64,000 nucleotides of DNA from Agaribacillus aureus. Lineage in GTDB: Bacteria > Bacteroidota > Bacteroidia > Cytophagales > Cyclobacteriaceae. How positions within the stretch are numbered: the first letter of the stretch is position 1; each line of letters opens with the position of its first letter. The notes under the pieces are model-generated. The model did not search any database. It saw only the letters and a program-made list of their open reading frames with translations, and was not told where the DNA came from. A program made the translations under genes and the position numbers. Positions 26,000 to 35,488 of the stretch are shown here, in pieces. The DNA lies in the NCBI GenBank assembly GCA_030442055.1, contig JAUJEB010000001.1:3224001-3288000 (forward strand), given 5' to 3'.

Positions 26000-28900
26000 T
26001 CAAAGCTTCTCATTTAATTTATGTTCTTTCGGCGTACAACCGTAATATTCCCTAAAACATTTTGTGAAATAGGTTGGGCTTGAGAAGCCGGCGGCATAGG
26101 ATATCTCGGCTATGGTGCCTGCGTTTTTACCCAGTAAATCTTTGGCTCGCTCCAATCTAAACCTTTGAATGAATGTACTGGGGGTACAATTCATGATGGC
26201 TTGCATTTTTCTGTAAAGATTCACTCTGCTCATTCCCATCATTCCGCTAAGCTGTTCAACGCCGAAGGTCTCGTCACTAACATGTTCCTCCATGTAATCC
26301 ATCAGCTTTTGTAAGAAAACCTCCTCCATAGAGCTTACTTCTACTTCTTTGGGATTCACCATTACACTGGACTTAAATAGTGCCTGGAGCTTTTTTCTGG
26401 TCAGGATCAGGTTTTTCACTCTCGCTCCAAGTTCCTTTGTATTAAAAGGTTTGACAAGGTAATCATCCGCTTCGTTTTCCAATCCCTGGATTTTATGTTT
26501 TTCTTCCGTTTTGGCTGTCAGTAATATAATGGGTATGTGACTGGTCTTTATGTTGGTTTTAAGTTCTTTACATAGGTTATATCCGTCCATTTCAGGCATC
26601 ATGACATCGCTTATGATAAGATCGGGGATCTCGCTCAATGCTATATCCACCCCTTCCCGACCATTTGAAGCCTCGATAATATTATAATCGTTGTCAAAAC
26701 CATCTTTAATATATTTCCTCAGATCCTTATGATCTTCCACGATTAGCACCAGAGGTTTACCTGTGCCGGGGGCCGGGTTATCAGGATTATTTTCCGTCGC
26801 ATACTCTTTGCTTTGAAGGTCATGCTCATGAATATTGTATTCTTTCTTTACCTGAGACGTTCGTATCGAAACGATTTGATTTTTGGAAAGATGTTCATTG
26901 CCCGACTGAAACCATAAACGAAAAGAAGTGCCTTCTCCGATTTCACTCTCTACGTCAATAGTTCCCTTATGTAACAGGGTCAATTCTTTGGTGAGTGCCA
27001 ACCCTATGCCAGTACCCTCATGTTCTTTGACATCGGCTTTGCTTACCTGAAAAAAACGGTCAAATATATATGGCAGGTGATCTTTGACAATGCCAACCCC
27101 GGTATCTTTAATCGTTATTTCTACACCCGACCTGTGTTTGTTTTCAATGCGTTTCAAGCTCATAGAGACCTCTCCCATTTCCCTGGTAAACTTAAAAGCA
27201 TTGGAAAGCAGGTTCATTAAGATCTGTTCCATTTTTTCCTGGTCAAAAAACAGAAAGATTTGTTCCTCGCGACAATCGAATTTTTGTGTTATTTGATTCT
27301 TTTGGGATAGCGACTGAAAGGAAAAAAATATTCCTTTCGAGAGGGCCACAATATCTTGCTGAGACGCCCTTAATTCCAGTTTCCCCATATCGACTTTTGA
27401 CAAATCCAGCATCTGGTTGATAAGCTTCTGTAATCTTTGAGCATTACTTTTCACTAGCTGCAACCGATGTACGGCTTTTTTTTCATGTGCTTCTTCGATT
27501 AGTTCATCGATCGGGCCCAATATCAATGTAAGCGGCGTACGGAACTCATGGGAAATATTGGCAAAGAATTGCGACTTCATTTGATCGATTTGGGTCAGTT
27601 GATCATTAAGCTCAGTCTGTACTGTCAAAAGGTTTTGCTTTCTCTCATTTCTCAGGCGAAGGTATTTGTAGACAAAAATGATCCCGATCCCCAAAAGGAT
27701 AAACCCAACCAAAAATACATTCCTCCAGAACAAATCGATTTCCTTTTGCTGTTGCAGGATATCGAGCTCTTGTTGTTTTGTCACCAACTGTTGCTCTTTA
27801 AGCTCAGTTTCATAAATAGTTTGAAGTTCTTTAAACTGATCGTTTTCCCGCTGAGCCAGCAAACTGTCTTTGACCTCTGTAAACCTTTTATAATAGAAAA
27901 GTGAAGTGGCATGGCCCCCTTTTGATTCATAAAGGACAGATAATGCCTTATAAACCTTCATCTGCCCAGTTTTGCTGTCCAGGGCATTCTCAAGGCCCAG
28001 AGCTTTTTTTAAGTATATCTCCGCAGTGTCATATGTTTTTAGATGTGTATAAATCTCACCTAATTTACGATATACGACGCCTTGATTCCCATCTGAGCTA
28101 TCGGTTTTAAGCGCTCTTTCATAAAAATCAATGGCCTTATTGAAGTCGCCCTTCAGCTGATACACTTCTCCTATATTTCTTAAGGATTGCACTATATCAC
28201 TTGAATTTCCTTCCTCTTCCTGAATAGATAAGCTTTGATAGTGAAATTTTAATGCGCTTTCAAAGTCGTTCAGGTCGGTATAGGCAACGGCAATATTATT
28301 TGTTACCAGTCCGATTCGCATTTTTATCCCCATTTTTTTATAGAGTGCCAGGCTTTTTTGATAGTGGGAAATAGCCTCCTTATTTTTGCCCTGTTCGTTA
28401 TAAATTATGCCAATACCATTGTAAACATTGGCCTGGGCAAGGTTGTCATTCAAGTCATCTGCAATTGCCAATCCCTTAAGGTAGTATTCTAAAGCCCTGT
28501 CGAATAATTGTAAATGACCATAGATTATGCCCAGATTGATAAATAAATTCATGGTCTGCAGGTCCTGGCTTTCCGACAATCCCTTACTTATTTCAAGACT
28601 CTTCAAAAAATACATCAGTGATTCTCTGTACCTTCCCTGATATTCATAGAGAACGCCAAAATGACTGTTGGCACTAATCAATCCTTTTTGGTCTCCAATC
28701 TTCTGATATATTGCCAAACTTTTCTCAAGATCATCCCGGGCCTTTTCGTATTCGGATTTTCTTATGAACATTCCACCTCGCCTCCCGTAGACCTTGGCAG
28801 CTTCTCCCAGCTCATTTGTCGCTTCAAACAGTTGTAAAGCTTCGTTATAATAATCCAAAGCTTTCTCATAATTACTAAGTTGTGTATGGGCGTTGGCCAT

Positions 28901-29149
28901 GTTGAGCAATGCCTTGGCTTTGCCGGACAGATAATTGAGGTTTTGGCTTTGCGCGAGCGCCTTTTCAGCACTCTCCAGCGCACTCTTAGGGTTTTTTCTT
29001 AGGTATATGGAAGACAGTTTGTTGTAGATATCAACTTGTTGATTACCTGCGGCCTGCTTCAGGGCATGAGTAAGGCTATCCACATTTTCCTGTGCGTAAC
29101 AAAAAAAGCTGAATAAAAGGCATTGTATCAATATACCAGATGTTTTCAC
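26000..29149 (-). CDS. TPR-sensor hybrid histidine kinase with AraC output
   Basis: A 1049-residue hybrid regulator starting at a GTG (MKTSGILIQC). After the signal peptide, residues about 25-430 are TPR repeats (for example GKAKALLNMANAHTQLSNYEKALDYY and ANVYNGIGIIYNEQGKNKEAISHY). A coiled linker and a membrane helix (VFLVGFILLGIGIIFVYKYL, about 477-497) follow. HisKA has His534 in NISHEFRTPLTLIL, HATPase shows NLLSNAFKFT and DTGVGI, the receiver has Asp848 in ISDVMMPEMDG, and an AraC HTH closes the protein (about 950-1049). Kinase and receiver residues are complete. Unlike HTCC proteins with propellers, the TPR sensor probably binds a protein or peptide. It is divergent from an alpha/beta hydrolase, with phased repeats between them. 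Confidence 0.95.
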   Translation of the reverse strand: MKTSGILIQCLLFSFFCYAQENVDSLTHALKQAAGNQQVDIYNKLSSIYLRKNPKSALESAEKALAQSQNLNYLSGKAKALLNMANAHTQLSNYEKALDYYNEALQLFEATNELGEAAKVYGRRGGMFIRKSEYEKARDDLEKSLAIYQKIGDQKGLISANSHFGVLYEYQGRYRESLMYFLKSLEISKGLSESQDLQTMNLFINLGIIYGHLQLFDRALEYYLKGLAIADDLNDNLAQANVYNGIGIIYNEQGKNKEAISHYQKSLALYKKMGIKMRIGLVTNNIAVAYTDLNDFESALKFHYQSLSIQEEEGNSSDIVQSLRNIGEVYQLKGDFNKAIDFYERALKTDSSDGNQGVVYRKLGEIYTHLKTYDTAEIYLKKALGLENALDSKTGQMKVYKALSVLYESKGGHATSLFYYKRFTEVKDSLLAQRENDQFKELQTIYETELKEQQLVTKQQELDILQQQKEIDLFWRNVFLVGFILLGIGIIFVYKYLRLRNERKQNLLTVQTELNDQLTQIDQMKSQFFANISHEFRTPLTLILGPIDELIEEAHEKKAVHRLQLVKSNAQRLQKLINQMLDLSKVDMGKLELRASQQDIVALSKGIFFSFQSLSQKNQITQKFDCREEQIFLFFDQEKMEQILMNLLSNAFKFTREMGEVSMSLKRIENKHRSGVEITIKDTGVGIVKDHLPYIFDRFFQVSKADVKEHEGTGIGLALTKELTLLHKGTIDVESEIGEGTSFRLWFQSGNEHLSKNQIVSIRTSQVKKEYNIHEHDLQSKEYATENNPDNPAPGTGKPLVLIVEDHKDLRKYIKDGFDNDYNIIEASNGREGVDIALSEIPDLIISDVMMPEMDGYNLCKELKTNIKTSHIPIILLTAKTEEKHKIQGLENEADDYLVKPFNTKELGARVKNLILTRKKLQALFKSSVMVNPKEVEVSSMEEVFLQKLMDYMEEHVSDETFGVEQLSGMMGMSRVNLYRKMQAIMNCTPSTFIQRFRLERAKDLLGKNAGTIAEISYAAGFSSPTYFTKCFREYYGCTPKEHKLNEKL

Positions 29150-29258
29150 AATCTATATTTGATTTTAAGTGTGAAAATAGATCGCCATTCGCAAGATATC
29201 GAATTTTGAAGACGACACCATATCCTAAATATTTGTTTTACAAGGTTTTTGGAGTGAT

Positions 29259-29357
29259 GTTACCAGATTTTCATTATTTGTTACCTGGTTGATACAATTG
29301 GGGGTTCCCTTTGATTATAGAAACGGGAAAGTTACCAATATACTTGTTTTGGTTACC
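29259..29357. promoter_or_regulatory. Two pairs of GTTACC repeats spaced 21 bp
   Basis: GTTACC occurs at 29259, 29280, 29331 and 29352. Within each pair the starts are exactly 21 bp apart and the pairs are 72 bp apart, so all sites lie close to one face of the helix. Three of the four continue as GTTACCA. The array lies in the 367-bp divergent region between the AraC-output kinase (minus) and the hydrolase (plus), 110-208 bp before the kinase start, and is a strong candidate operator for that kinase. The rest of the gap shows nothing else. Confidence 0.6.
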
Positions 29358-29516
29358 AGTTTAATATTCCCTGAACTCATCCCAATCTAAATTTGCCTCA
29401 ATACTTTTTGACTTAGTTTACAGTGCATTTCTAACACACTAAAATCAAAAAGGACTGAGCAGGTTTAATACCGAATCATCAGGTCGCATTTTCTGTTTGG
29501 TAAAAATTATTCAACA

Positions 29517-30461
29517 ATGTTTAAACTTTTAATAATTCTTTTTTTGCATGTTATAGCCATCCAGGCTTTTTCTCAATCCAATGGAAAGATTGTTGAAAAG
29601 GTTGCGTTGAAAAATTTTGGCGAGCTGATACAATACATAAAGGTTACCGAATCAAGAGATAGTGTAAAATTACTTAAGAGTCGATTTAAGTACTTTGATA
29701 AAGTCCAGGTTTTTGGAATAACTTATTGGAGCGATAGTTTAAGAGTAAAAGGCTTTTTGCTCCGGCCAAAGACCCCTGGAAAATATCCCGCCATAATTTA
29801 TAACAGAGGAGGAAGCCTTGAACACGGTTCACTTACGCATCCAATGGCTTCCATAGGTTTAGGAGAACTTGCCAGGCTTGCACACCGCGGGTATGTTATT
29901 GCGGCTAGTCAGTACCGCGGGAATGGAGGTGGTGAGGGGCAGGAAGAATACGGTGGCAATGATATCAATGATGTTCTTAACCTCATTCCGCTGTTGGAAT
30001 CACAACCAAATGTCGAAATATCGAGGTTAGGCATGTTTGGCTGGAGCCGGGGAGGTATGACCACCTTTTTAACGATCAAGAGAACCAAAAGAATTAAAGC
30101 TATTGCCCTGGGAGCCCCCTCCTCGAATCTGACCAGGACTATTTTGGATCGCCCGTTACTGGATGAGTGGTGGTCTGAATTTATACCGAATTATAATGTA
30201 AACAAGGCAGAAGTCTTGAAAAGAAGATCGGTAATCTATTGGGTAAACGAACTGCCCAAAAATATACCCATTCTTCTGTTGCAAGGTGAAGATGACAAAT
30301 CATTGCTTCCGGATTTTACATTGGATCTTTCCAAGGAATTCACTAAACATAAAATTCCATACAGGTTGATAAAATTTGAGGCGGGGAGCCATTCTCTAAA
30401 AGCATATCACGAAGAGGTGTTTAATGAATTATTTAAGTGGTTTGATAAGTATTTAAAATAA
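29517..30461 (+). CDS. Secreted alpha/beta hydrolase (prolyl oligopeptidase-like, S9-related)
   Basis: A 314-residue alpha/beta hydrolase with a signal peptide (ending near AFSQS). The nucleophile elbow is GWSRGG with Ser177. The acid is probably Asp262 or its neighbour in LLQGEDDKSL, and the base is His292 in AGSHSLK. The preceding RGNGGGEGQEEYGG and PAIIYNRGGSLEHG (oxyanion region) match the acyl-peptidase/S9 catalytic domain without its propeller, so it may be an esterase or small peptidase. It is divergently transcribed from a hybrid kinase and shares the GTTACC array, suggesting control by it. Confidence 0.88.
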   Translation: MFKLLIILFLHVIAIQAFSQSNGKIVEKVALKNFGELIQYIKVTESRDSVKLLKSRFKYFDKVQVFGITYWSDSLRVKGFLLRPKTPGKYPAIIYNRGGSLEHGSLTHPMASIGLGELARLAHRGYVIAASQYRGNGGGEGQEEYGGNDINDVLNLIPLLESQPNVEISRLGMFGWSRGGMTTFLTIKRTKRIKAIALGAPSSNLTRTILDRPLLDEWWSEFIPNYNVNKAEVLKRRSVIYWVNELPKNIPILLLQGEDDKSLLPDFTLDLSKEFTKHKIPYRLIKFEAGSHSLKAYHEEVFNELFKWFDKYLK

Positions 30462-30507
30462 AAGTTTGAGCACAATTAAAATGGAAACTACGCTACCAGG
30501 ATAACCT

Positions 30508-30525
30508 CGAGGGGATCAACGAACC
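30508..30525. repeat. Degenerate partial copy of the 48.0/53.6-kb direct repeat
   Basis: CGAGGGGATCAACGAACC resembles the core of the outer direct repeats at 47997 and 53597 (CGAGGGGATCAA, a 3-base gap, then CGAAC). A nearby CGCTACC at 30491-30497 on the plus strand is also reminiscent of their end. The match is short and could be chance. Confidence 0.3.
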
Positions 30526-30662
30526 TTGGTAAAAGCTTTGAAGACAGTCATTGCACACCCTAAACTTAGCAATATATAATGCTGCTTATTATAGAAAATT
30601 TCCCAACCCAACAATGGCAGCGACTTGGTTGACTACTATTTCAAAATCAAAACATCTAAATA

Positions 30663-30815
30663 ATGAATAAAGAAAAACGCAATCAAAAAAGTATTAGGGA
30701 AATCAGGGCTCAAATCAATGATCCGATTCCAGGTAATCTTTATAACCCAAAAGACAGATTGCTGGAATGGCTGATGGCTATTACCTGGGCAATTCTTTTC
30801 AGCTTGTTTATCTAG
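30663..30815 (+). CDS. Small 50-residue single-span membrane protein
   Basis: An ATG-initiated frame of 50 codons with a basic N-terminus (MNKEKRNQKSIREIRAQIND), a short proline/glycine region and a C-terminal hydrophobic helix (WLMAITWAILFSLFI), ending with TAG. The codon use and tail-anchored layout look genuine. It is followed after 76 bp by the DUF4395 gene in the same direction and may share its transcript. I do not recognise a family. Confidence 0.55.
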   Translation: MNKEKRNQKSIREIRAQINDPIPGNLYNPKDRLLEWLMAITWAILFSLFI

Positions 30816-30891
30816 TCAGAAGGTTAGCTATCTGTTGGCAAGGCTAGCCTTGTTTTAAAAAGCATCTTATATAAAAATAATTTAAAGTGTC

Positions 30892-31335
30892 ATGAACTCA
30901 ATAATTTGTCCGGTTTCAAAAGAAAAAATTGATAACTACGAAAGTCGTATTACAGTTTTTATATCTGTGATCTTTATGGCGGCCTTTATTTATACCAGGC
31001 ATCCTGCTTATATGGTATTGGCAACTACAGATACCTTAATCCGGGCTATTTTTTTCGCAAGGTACAGCCCCATGAGAATGATAGCTTCGAGAATTCGTCG
31101 TTTTTTTAATGGGGATGCTAAAAAAATCGGCCTGGCAAAAAAAGTTTTCGCTGCCAGATTAGGTATGTTATGTGGCATAATATCCATCGCTTTGTTCTAT
31201 TTCAATTTAGAGTGGGCCTCACTGGCAATTGCTGGTTTTTGGATGCTTCTGGCCATTTTAGATTCCCTGTTTGACTTCTGCCTGGGGTGCGTTATTTACA
31301 CTTATCTGATTCTCCCTTTTCATATAAATAAATGA
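30892..31335 (+). CDS. DUF4395-family membrane protein
   Basis: A 147-residue membrane protein. It starts with CPVSKEKIDNYESRITVF, the cysteine-proline start common in DUF4395, then shows VFISVIFMAAFIYT and TDTLIRAIFFARYSPMRMIASRI, the D-x-x-x-R...SP element characteristic of the family. Two further helices follow, with a CLGC pair in the last one. DUF4395 proteins are often encoded near rhodanese or thioredoxin-like proteins, and the CLGC dithiol invites a redox or sulfur role, but that is inference. It precedes a class-V aminotransferase by 120 bp. Confidence 0.8.
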   Translation: MNSIICPVSKEKIDNYESRITVFISVIFMAAFIYTRHPAYMVLATTDTLIRAIFFARYSPMRMIASRIRRFFNGDAKKIGLAKKVFAARLGMLCGIISIALFYFNLEWASLAIAGFWMLLAILDSLFDFCLGCVIYTYLILPFHINK

Positions 31336-31455
31336 GTTGTAATTGTGACGATCGCGGTTAGCACAAATCGTGTATCCGGTGTCAAATTATATACTTAAAA
31401 AACCCAATTAACAATAAATAACGGAGTACAACACGACTATCAAATTCAAAATATC

Positions 31456-33009
31456 ATGAACCATAATACAGAATCGATTCTCGCAAATGGCGTTTTTGAT
31501 ACATTCATCATGGAGCATTACTTTTCAAAATACCGCCGGGGAATTATAGGTCAAAATCATAGAATTAAAACATCGGTGCACGAAGCTATTAAGTTGGTCT
31601 ATGCAGATTGGACGGCGAGTGGAAGAATGTATTTGCCTATTGAAAGGCGAATGCTCAAGGAAGTGCTTCCTTTTGTTGCCAATACCCACACCGACACCAA
31701 TTACACGGGGTCTAAAATGACCCTTGCCTACCACAAAGCCCGGGAAATAATAAAAGCACATGTAGGCGCTACCAAAGACGATATACTCATTTCGTCCGGT
31801 GCCGGGATGACAGGTGTGGTCAATAAGTTGCAAAGGATATTAGGCCTTAAAATACATGAATCGTTTAAAGAAGCCATTCGTCTTAGCCGGGAAGAAAAAC
31901 CAATAGTTTTTGTTACCCATATGGAGCATCATTCCAACCATATCAGTTGGAATGAGACAATCGCTGACGTAGTCATTGTTCCACCGGATGAAAAAGGATT
32001 GGTTTCTGTTGAAAATTTTGAAAAAACCATTCGGCAATACCATGATCGAAAAATTAAGATTGCGGCGATAACCTCATGTTCTAATGTCACAGGAATTATA
32101 ACCCCCTATATGGAAATTGCCGAATTAATTCATCAATACAATGGCCTGTGCTTTGTTGATTTCGCTTGTTCGGCCCCCTATGTTTCGATCGAAATGCACG
32201 CCGATGATAGCAGGGGACGCTTTCTGGACGCCATCTATTTTTCACCTCATAAATTCCTTGGAGGTCCCGGTGCTACAGGCATATTGATTTTCAATAAAAA
32301 ACTTTATGCCAACATCATACCCGACAACCCGGGGGGAGGCACTGTTGATTGGACAAATCCCTGGGGAGAGCAAAAATACTGCGATGATATAGAATCGCGT
32401 GAAGACGGTGGTACGCCCGCCTTTATTCAGACCATCAAAGCAGCAATGTGCATTCGGTTAAAGGAAGAAATGGGCGTAAAGAATATTAGAAAGCGGGAGG
32501 AGGAGATTTTAGACATGATATGGGACTTTTTGAATACTATTCCAAATCTTCATATCCTGGGAGAAGCGCATAAAAAAAGACTCGGAATTATTTCCTTTTA
32601 TATTGATAATCTCCATTATAATTTAGGTGTAAAGCTATTGAATGATCGGTTTGGCATTCAGACCAGGGGAGGTTGCTCATGTGCCGGAACATACGGCCAT
32701 TATTTGCTTAATGTTGACAGGAAAAATTCTAAAAAAATCACTGACCGGATAGACAAAGGGGATTGTTCGACAAAACCGGGTTGGATAAGATTGTCAATCC
32801 ATCCTACCCACAGCGATAACGAAATTTACTACATGATGGATGCCGTGAAACAACTTGCGGAAAATCATCAAAATTGGCGTGTGGAATACGACATAGATCT
32901 AACCATTGGAAGCATTAAGCATAGGAATACAGATGCAATCTTTGCCACGGAACAGCAAATTAAGGATTGCTTTGAAAAAAAATTCACGGCCTCTTTAACT
33001 AAAGCTTAA
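31456..33009 (+). CDS. Class-V aminotransferase-fold PLP enzyme (cysteine-desulfurase-like)
   Basis: A 517-residue PLP-dependent enzyme, longer than SufS/CsdA (about 405). The PLP lysine is Lys266 in YFSPHKFLGGPGATG, and VDFACSAPYV supplies the cofactor-binding Asp. Cys407 and Cys409 in TRGGCSCAGTYG lie where cysteine desulfurases have the persulfide-carrying cysteine. The N-terminus YADWTASGRMYLP is the family's substrate entrance. It could release sulfur from cysteine or act on another beta-amino substrate. About 100 extra residues, mainly at the C-terminus, set it apart from housekeeping desulfurases. It follows DUF4395, which also carries a dithiol. Confidence 0.88.
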   Translation: MNHNTESILANGVFDTFIMEHYFSKYRRGIIGQNHRIKTSVHEAIKLVYADWTASGRMYLPIERRMLKEVLPFVANTHTDTNYTGSKMTLAYHKAREIIKAHVGATKDDILISSGAGMTGVVNKLQRILGLKIHESFKEAIRLSREEKPIVFVTHMEHHSNHISWNETIADVVIVPPDEKGLVSVENFEKTIRQYHDRKIKIAAITSCSNVTGIITPYMEIAELIHQYNGLCFVDFACSAPYVSIEMHADDSRGRFLDAIYFSPHKFLGGPGATGILIFNKKLYANIIPDNPGGGTVDWTNPWGEQKYCDDIESREDGGTPAFIQTIKAAMCIRLKEEMGVKNIRKREEEILDMIWDFLNTIPNLHILGEAHKKRLGIISFYIDNLHYNLGVKLLNDRFGIQTRGGCSCAGTYGHYLLNVDRKNSKKITDRIDKGDCSTKPGWIRLSIHPTHSDNEIYYMMDAVKQLAENHQNWRVEYDIDLTIGSIKHRNTDAIFATEQQIKDCFEKKFTASLTKA

Positions 33010-33074
33010 TAAACTAATGATGTTAGGAAACATATAATAACTTTCTAATTACCAGGTAACAATGTAGTATAAAA

Positions 33075-33105
33075 CAAAAAAGCCTGAATCTTGACGATGC
33101 AGGCT
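33075..33105 (-). terminator. Terminator of the SDR gene (minus strand)
   Basis: AGCCTG and CAGGCT pair at 33081-33086 and 33100-33105. On the minus strand the hairpin is followed by TTTTTTGTTTT. It lies about 70 bp past the SDR stop. A second small hairpin (CCTGAT/ATCAGG) is at about 33122-33145. Confidence 0.75.
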
Positions 33106-33173
33106 AAGGGTAGATCCATTCCTGATCCGGCTCCGGTAATCAGGATTGTTGCTTATTTTAATTTAAGGTTTAA

Positions 33174-34031
33174 TTAGTTAATTGATTCACCGACAAGTTC
33201 AGTTGATGTTCCTAATTGCTCATTGCCTGACATTTCTGATCGAATTCTTTCGATCTTCGCCCCGGCATAGTGGTAGGCATCTTTACCTAAGAATAAATGC
33301 ACAAGCGGTGCTTCCTGTTCACTTACCTGGATAAGCACTTCAGCCGCCTTTTCAGGATCATTAGGTTGGCTACCATCAATTTGATTTAAATGAGCTTGTT
33401 CTGCTTCCCTTGCTGACTCATAAGCTGTTATAGGGTTAATTGGGGTTTTTACAGAGCCTTTTGAAAGGAAATTGGTCCGAAAATATCCCGGATAGACCAG
33501 GGTCACTTTTACACCAAATCCATTCATCTCTTCAGCTAACGCTTCAGTAAATCCCGCCACAGCAAACTTGGTGGCACAATACAATCCAAATCCCGGGAAG
33601 TTACCAACATAGCCTCCTATCGAGGAGATGTTAAAAATGTGGCCGGACGCTTGTTTACGTAAAAAGGGGGTTGCGTGACGAATGACATTCAGCGAGCCGA
33701 AAACATTTACATCGAAACTGTTTTTGACTTCTTTATCACTCAGTTCTTCTAAGGTTCCGATCTGACCGAAACCAGCATTGTTGACAACCACATCAATGGT
33801 TCCAAAATGATTAATTGTTTTGGCAATTATTCCTTTGACATTGTTGTCATCAGTTACATCCATTTCCAGCGGGAGAAATGTCTCAGAAGCAGCCCCTATT
33901 TCATTAATTAGAGATGCTGCATTGCGTGAAGTTGCCGCGACATGATAATTGCTTGCCAGCAGTTTTTTTACCAGCGCCAGACCGAGGCCTTTCGAGGCTC
34001 CGGTTACAAACCATACTTTCTTTGTAATCAT
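33174..34031 (-). CDS. SDR-family NAD(P)-dependent oxidoreductase
   Basis: A 285-residue classical short-chain dehydrogenase. The cofactor-binding motif is TGASKGLGLALVKKL at the N-terminus; NNAG (VVNNAGFGQIG) is at about residue 88, Ser in ISSIGG at about 140, and the catalytic YCATK near 154. The DVTDD segment binds the adenine. These residues are all present, so it should be active on an alcohol or carbonyl substrate that cannot be named. It is encoded downstream of an AraC regulator on the same strand, a pairing common in Bacteroidota where the regulator controls the SDR gene. Confidence 0.93.
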   Translation of the reverse strand: MITKKVWFVTGASKGLGLALVKKLLASNYHVAATSRNAASLINEIGAASETFLPLEMDVTDDNNVKGIIAKTINHFGTIDVVVNNAGFGQIGTLEELSDKEVKNSFDVNVFGSLNVIRHATPFLRKQASGHIFNISSIGGYVGNFPGFGLYCATKFAVAGFTEALAEEMNGFGVKVTLVYPGYFRTNFLSKGSVKTPINPITAYESAREAEQAHLNQIDGSQPNDPEKAAEVLIQVSEQEAPLVHLFLGKDAYHYAGAKIERIRSEMSGNEQLGTSTELVGESIN

Positions 34032-34114
34032 AATTTTTAGCTTTTAATTATGATTCAAAGGTGGTTTTGAAGCTTATCTTCTAATTATACTATCCAAATT
34101 AAAACTTATCAAAA

Positions 34115-35014
34115 TCAAACATTTCTAAAAGAAGAAGGAGTAAGAGATAGTTGTTGCTTAAAAAATTTATTGAAATGGGTCACTTCGTTAAAGCCCAGCG
34201 CATATGAAATTTCGGAAATATTCCAGGCACTATGTCTGAGTAATATCTTGGCTTCCTGGAGAATACGTTCTTGAATAATCCTGGATGTAGACTTCTCTGT
34301 AGTCTTTTTTAACGCCCTGTTTAAGTGATTAACATGTATAGCCAATTGATCGGCGAAGGCTGCCGGTGTGCGAAGGTTTAATCGTTGACGTGTATCGTCT
34401 ATGGGAAATTGCCTTTCCAAAAGCTCCATAAACATAGCTGTGATCCTATGGGTGGCGTTGGTTTCTTTTTTATCGAGATTGTCAGAAGGGTGAAGTTTCA
34501 TCGCTTTATGGATTAATTCAAACACCAGCGTTCGTAATATATCGTATTTGTGAGCATACTCAGAATTGATTTCATCAAACATCCGCTCATAGATGACACT
34601 TATTTCGTCTGCCTGATTTTCTGATAGCTCAAATAGTGGTGTTCCATGGGGCTGGAAAAGAGTATAATCATTAAGATTTCCAAACCGATGAAAAAATGAT
34701 TCGGTAAACACGCAGAAGTAGCCGGATTGCACTTTATCAATTTCTTCCCAGTTGTAAGGCACCTGAGGGTTGGCAAATAATAAAGCCCTTTCTTTTATTT
34801 CTACCACTTTGTCAGCGTAGTGCACCTTGTTGTTTCCCCTGATAAGGCTTATTTTAAAATAGTCTCTTCTGCTATAGGGAACTGGTTTTGCATTCGATCC
34901 CACAAAAGGTGCTAGTCTGAATACATTGAAGTGCCCGATCTCTTTACGAACACCGTCCGGTACCCAATTAAGTTTGTGCTTATAAAACTCTTCTAAACTT
35001 TCAAGTGAATTCAT
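34115..35014 (-). CDS. AraC-family transcriptional regulator
   Basis: A 299-residue regulator with an N-terminal cupin-like region (KVHYADKVVEIKERALLFANPQVPYNWEEI) and a C-terminal AraC DNA-binding domain with two HTHs (PAAFADQLAIHVNHLNRALKK and NISEISYALGFNEVTHFNKFFKQ). The FNEVTHFNKFFK stretch is the second recognition helix. The gene is 83 bp upstream of the SDR gene in the same direction and probably forms an operon with it. Confidence 0.92.
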   Translation of the reverse strand: MNSLESLEEFYKHKLNWVPDGVRKEIGHFNVFRLAPFVGSNAKPVPYSRRDYFKISLIRGNNKVHYADKVVEIKERALLFANPQVPYNWEEIDKVQSGYFCVFTESFFHRFGNLNDYTLFQPHGTPLFELSENQADEISVIYERMFDEINSEYAHKYDILRTLVFELIHKAMKLHPSDNLDKKETNATHRITAMFMELLERQFPIDDTRQRLNLRTPAAFADQLAIHVNHLNRALKKTTEKSTSRIIQERILQEAKILLRHSAWNISEISYALGFNEVTHFNKFFKQQLSLTPSSFRNV

Positions 35015-35488
35015 AATACAAAGTTATAAAATTCAAACATGTTCAGTACATAATTGCAGCCTGTTAATGAATTAATGATCCAGGCTTCAGGGTAGGGATA
35101 TTTTATTTATACTTCCAATTTTGTTGGTTTTTCAACACATTTCTCATAGCGTATTGTTTTTGTCCGTTTTTATATTCAATTATCCTTTTAATAACAATAA
35201 AAATTCCATTTTGGTAGTTATTGAGCACTTCATATCGGAATAATACAAAACTCAACTACGCTTAACGATTTTTAACTTTCATTAACAGCGCTGGGTCAAA
35301 ATGTCTAATATTGTCTTCACCTAAACCGGCTTGTATAATAAAACTCCTTTACTTCCGGATACCAGGTTAGGTCGCCAAACATGTGCATGCAAAAACACCT
35401 GTGGAATCGGGATGTGATAAATTAGTGATTAGTAAGTGATTGCATAATCAATCTTCACTATATTCGTAAGTCCATAAATTATATTAAG
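35015..35488. other. Intergenic region with one doubtful small reading frame
   Basis: This 474-bp, very AT-rich gap lies between divergent genes. A minus-strand frame at 35103-35255 (TTG start, 50 codons) ends in AMRNVLKNQQNWKYK and has some protein character, with a relative upstream of the Doc antitoxin. No repeat or RNA gene is apparent. Confidence 0.4.

Noticed and set aside
35103-35255. 50-codon minus-strand frame with TTG start
   Set aside because: Some protein character but no convincing start or family; kept only as an observation with the fragment upstream of the Doc antitoxin.
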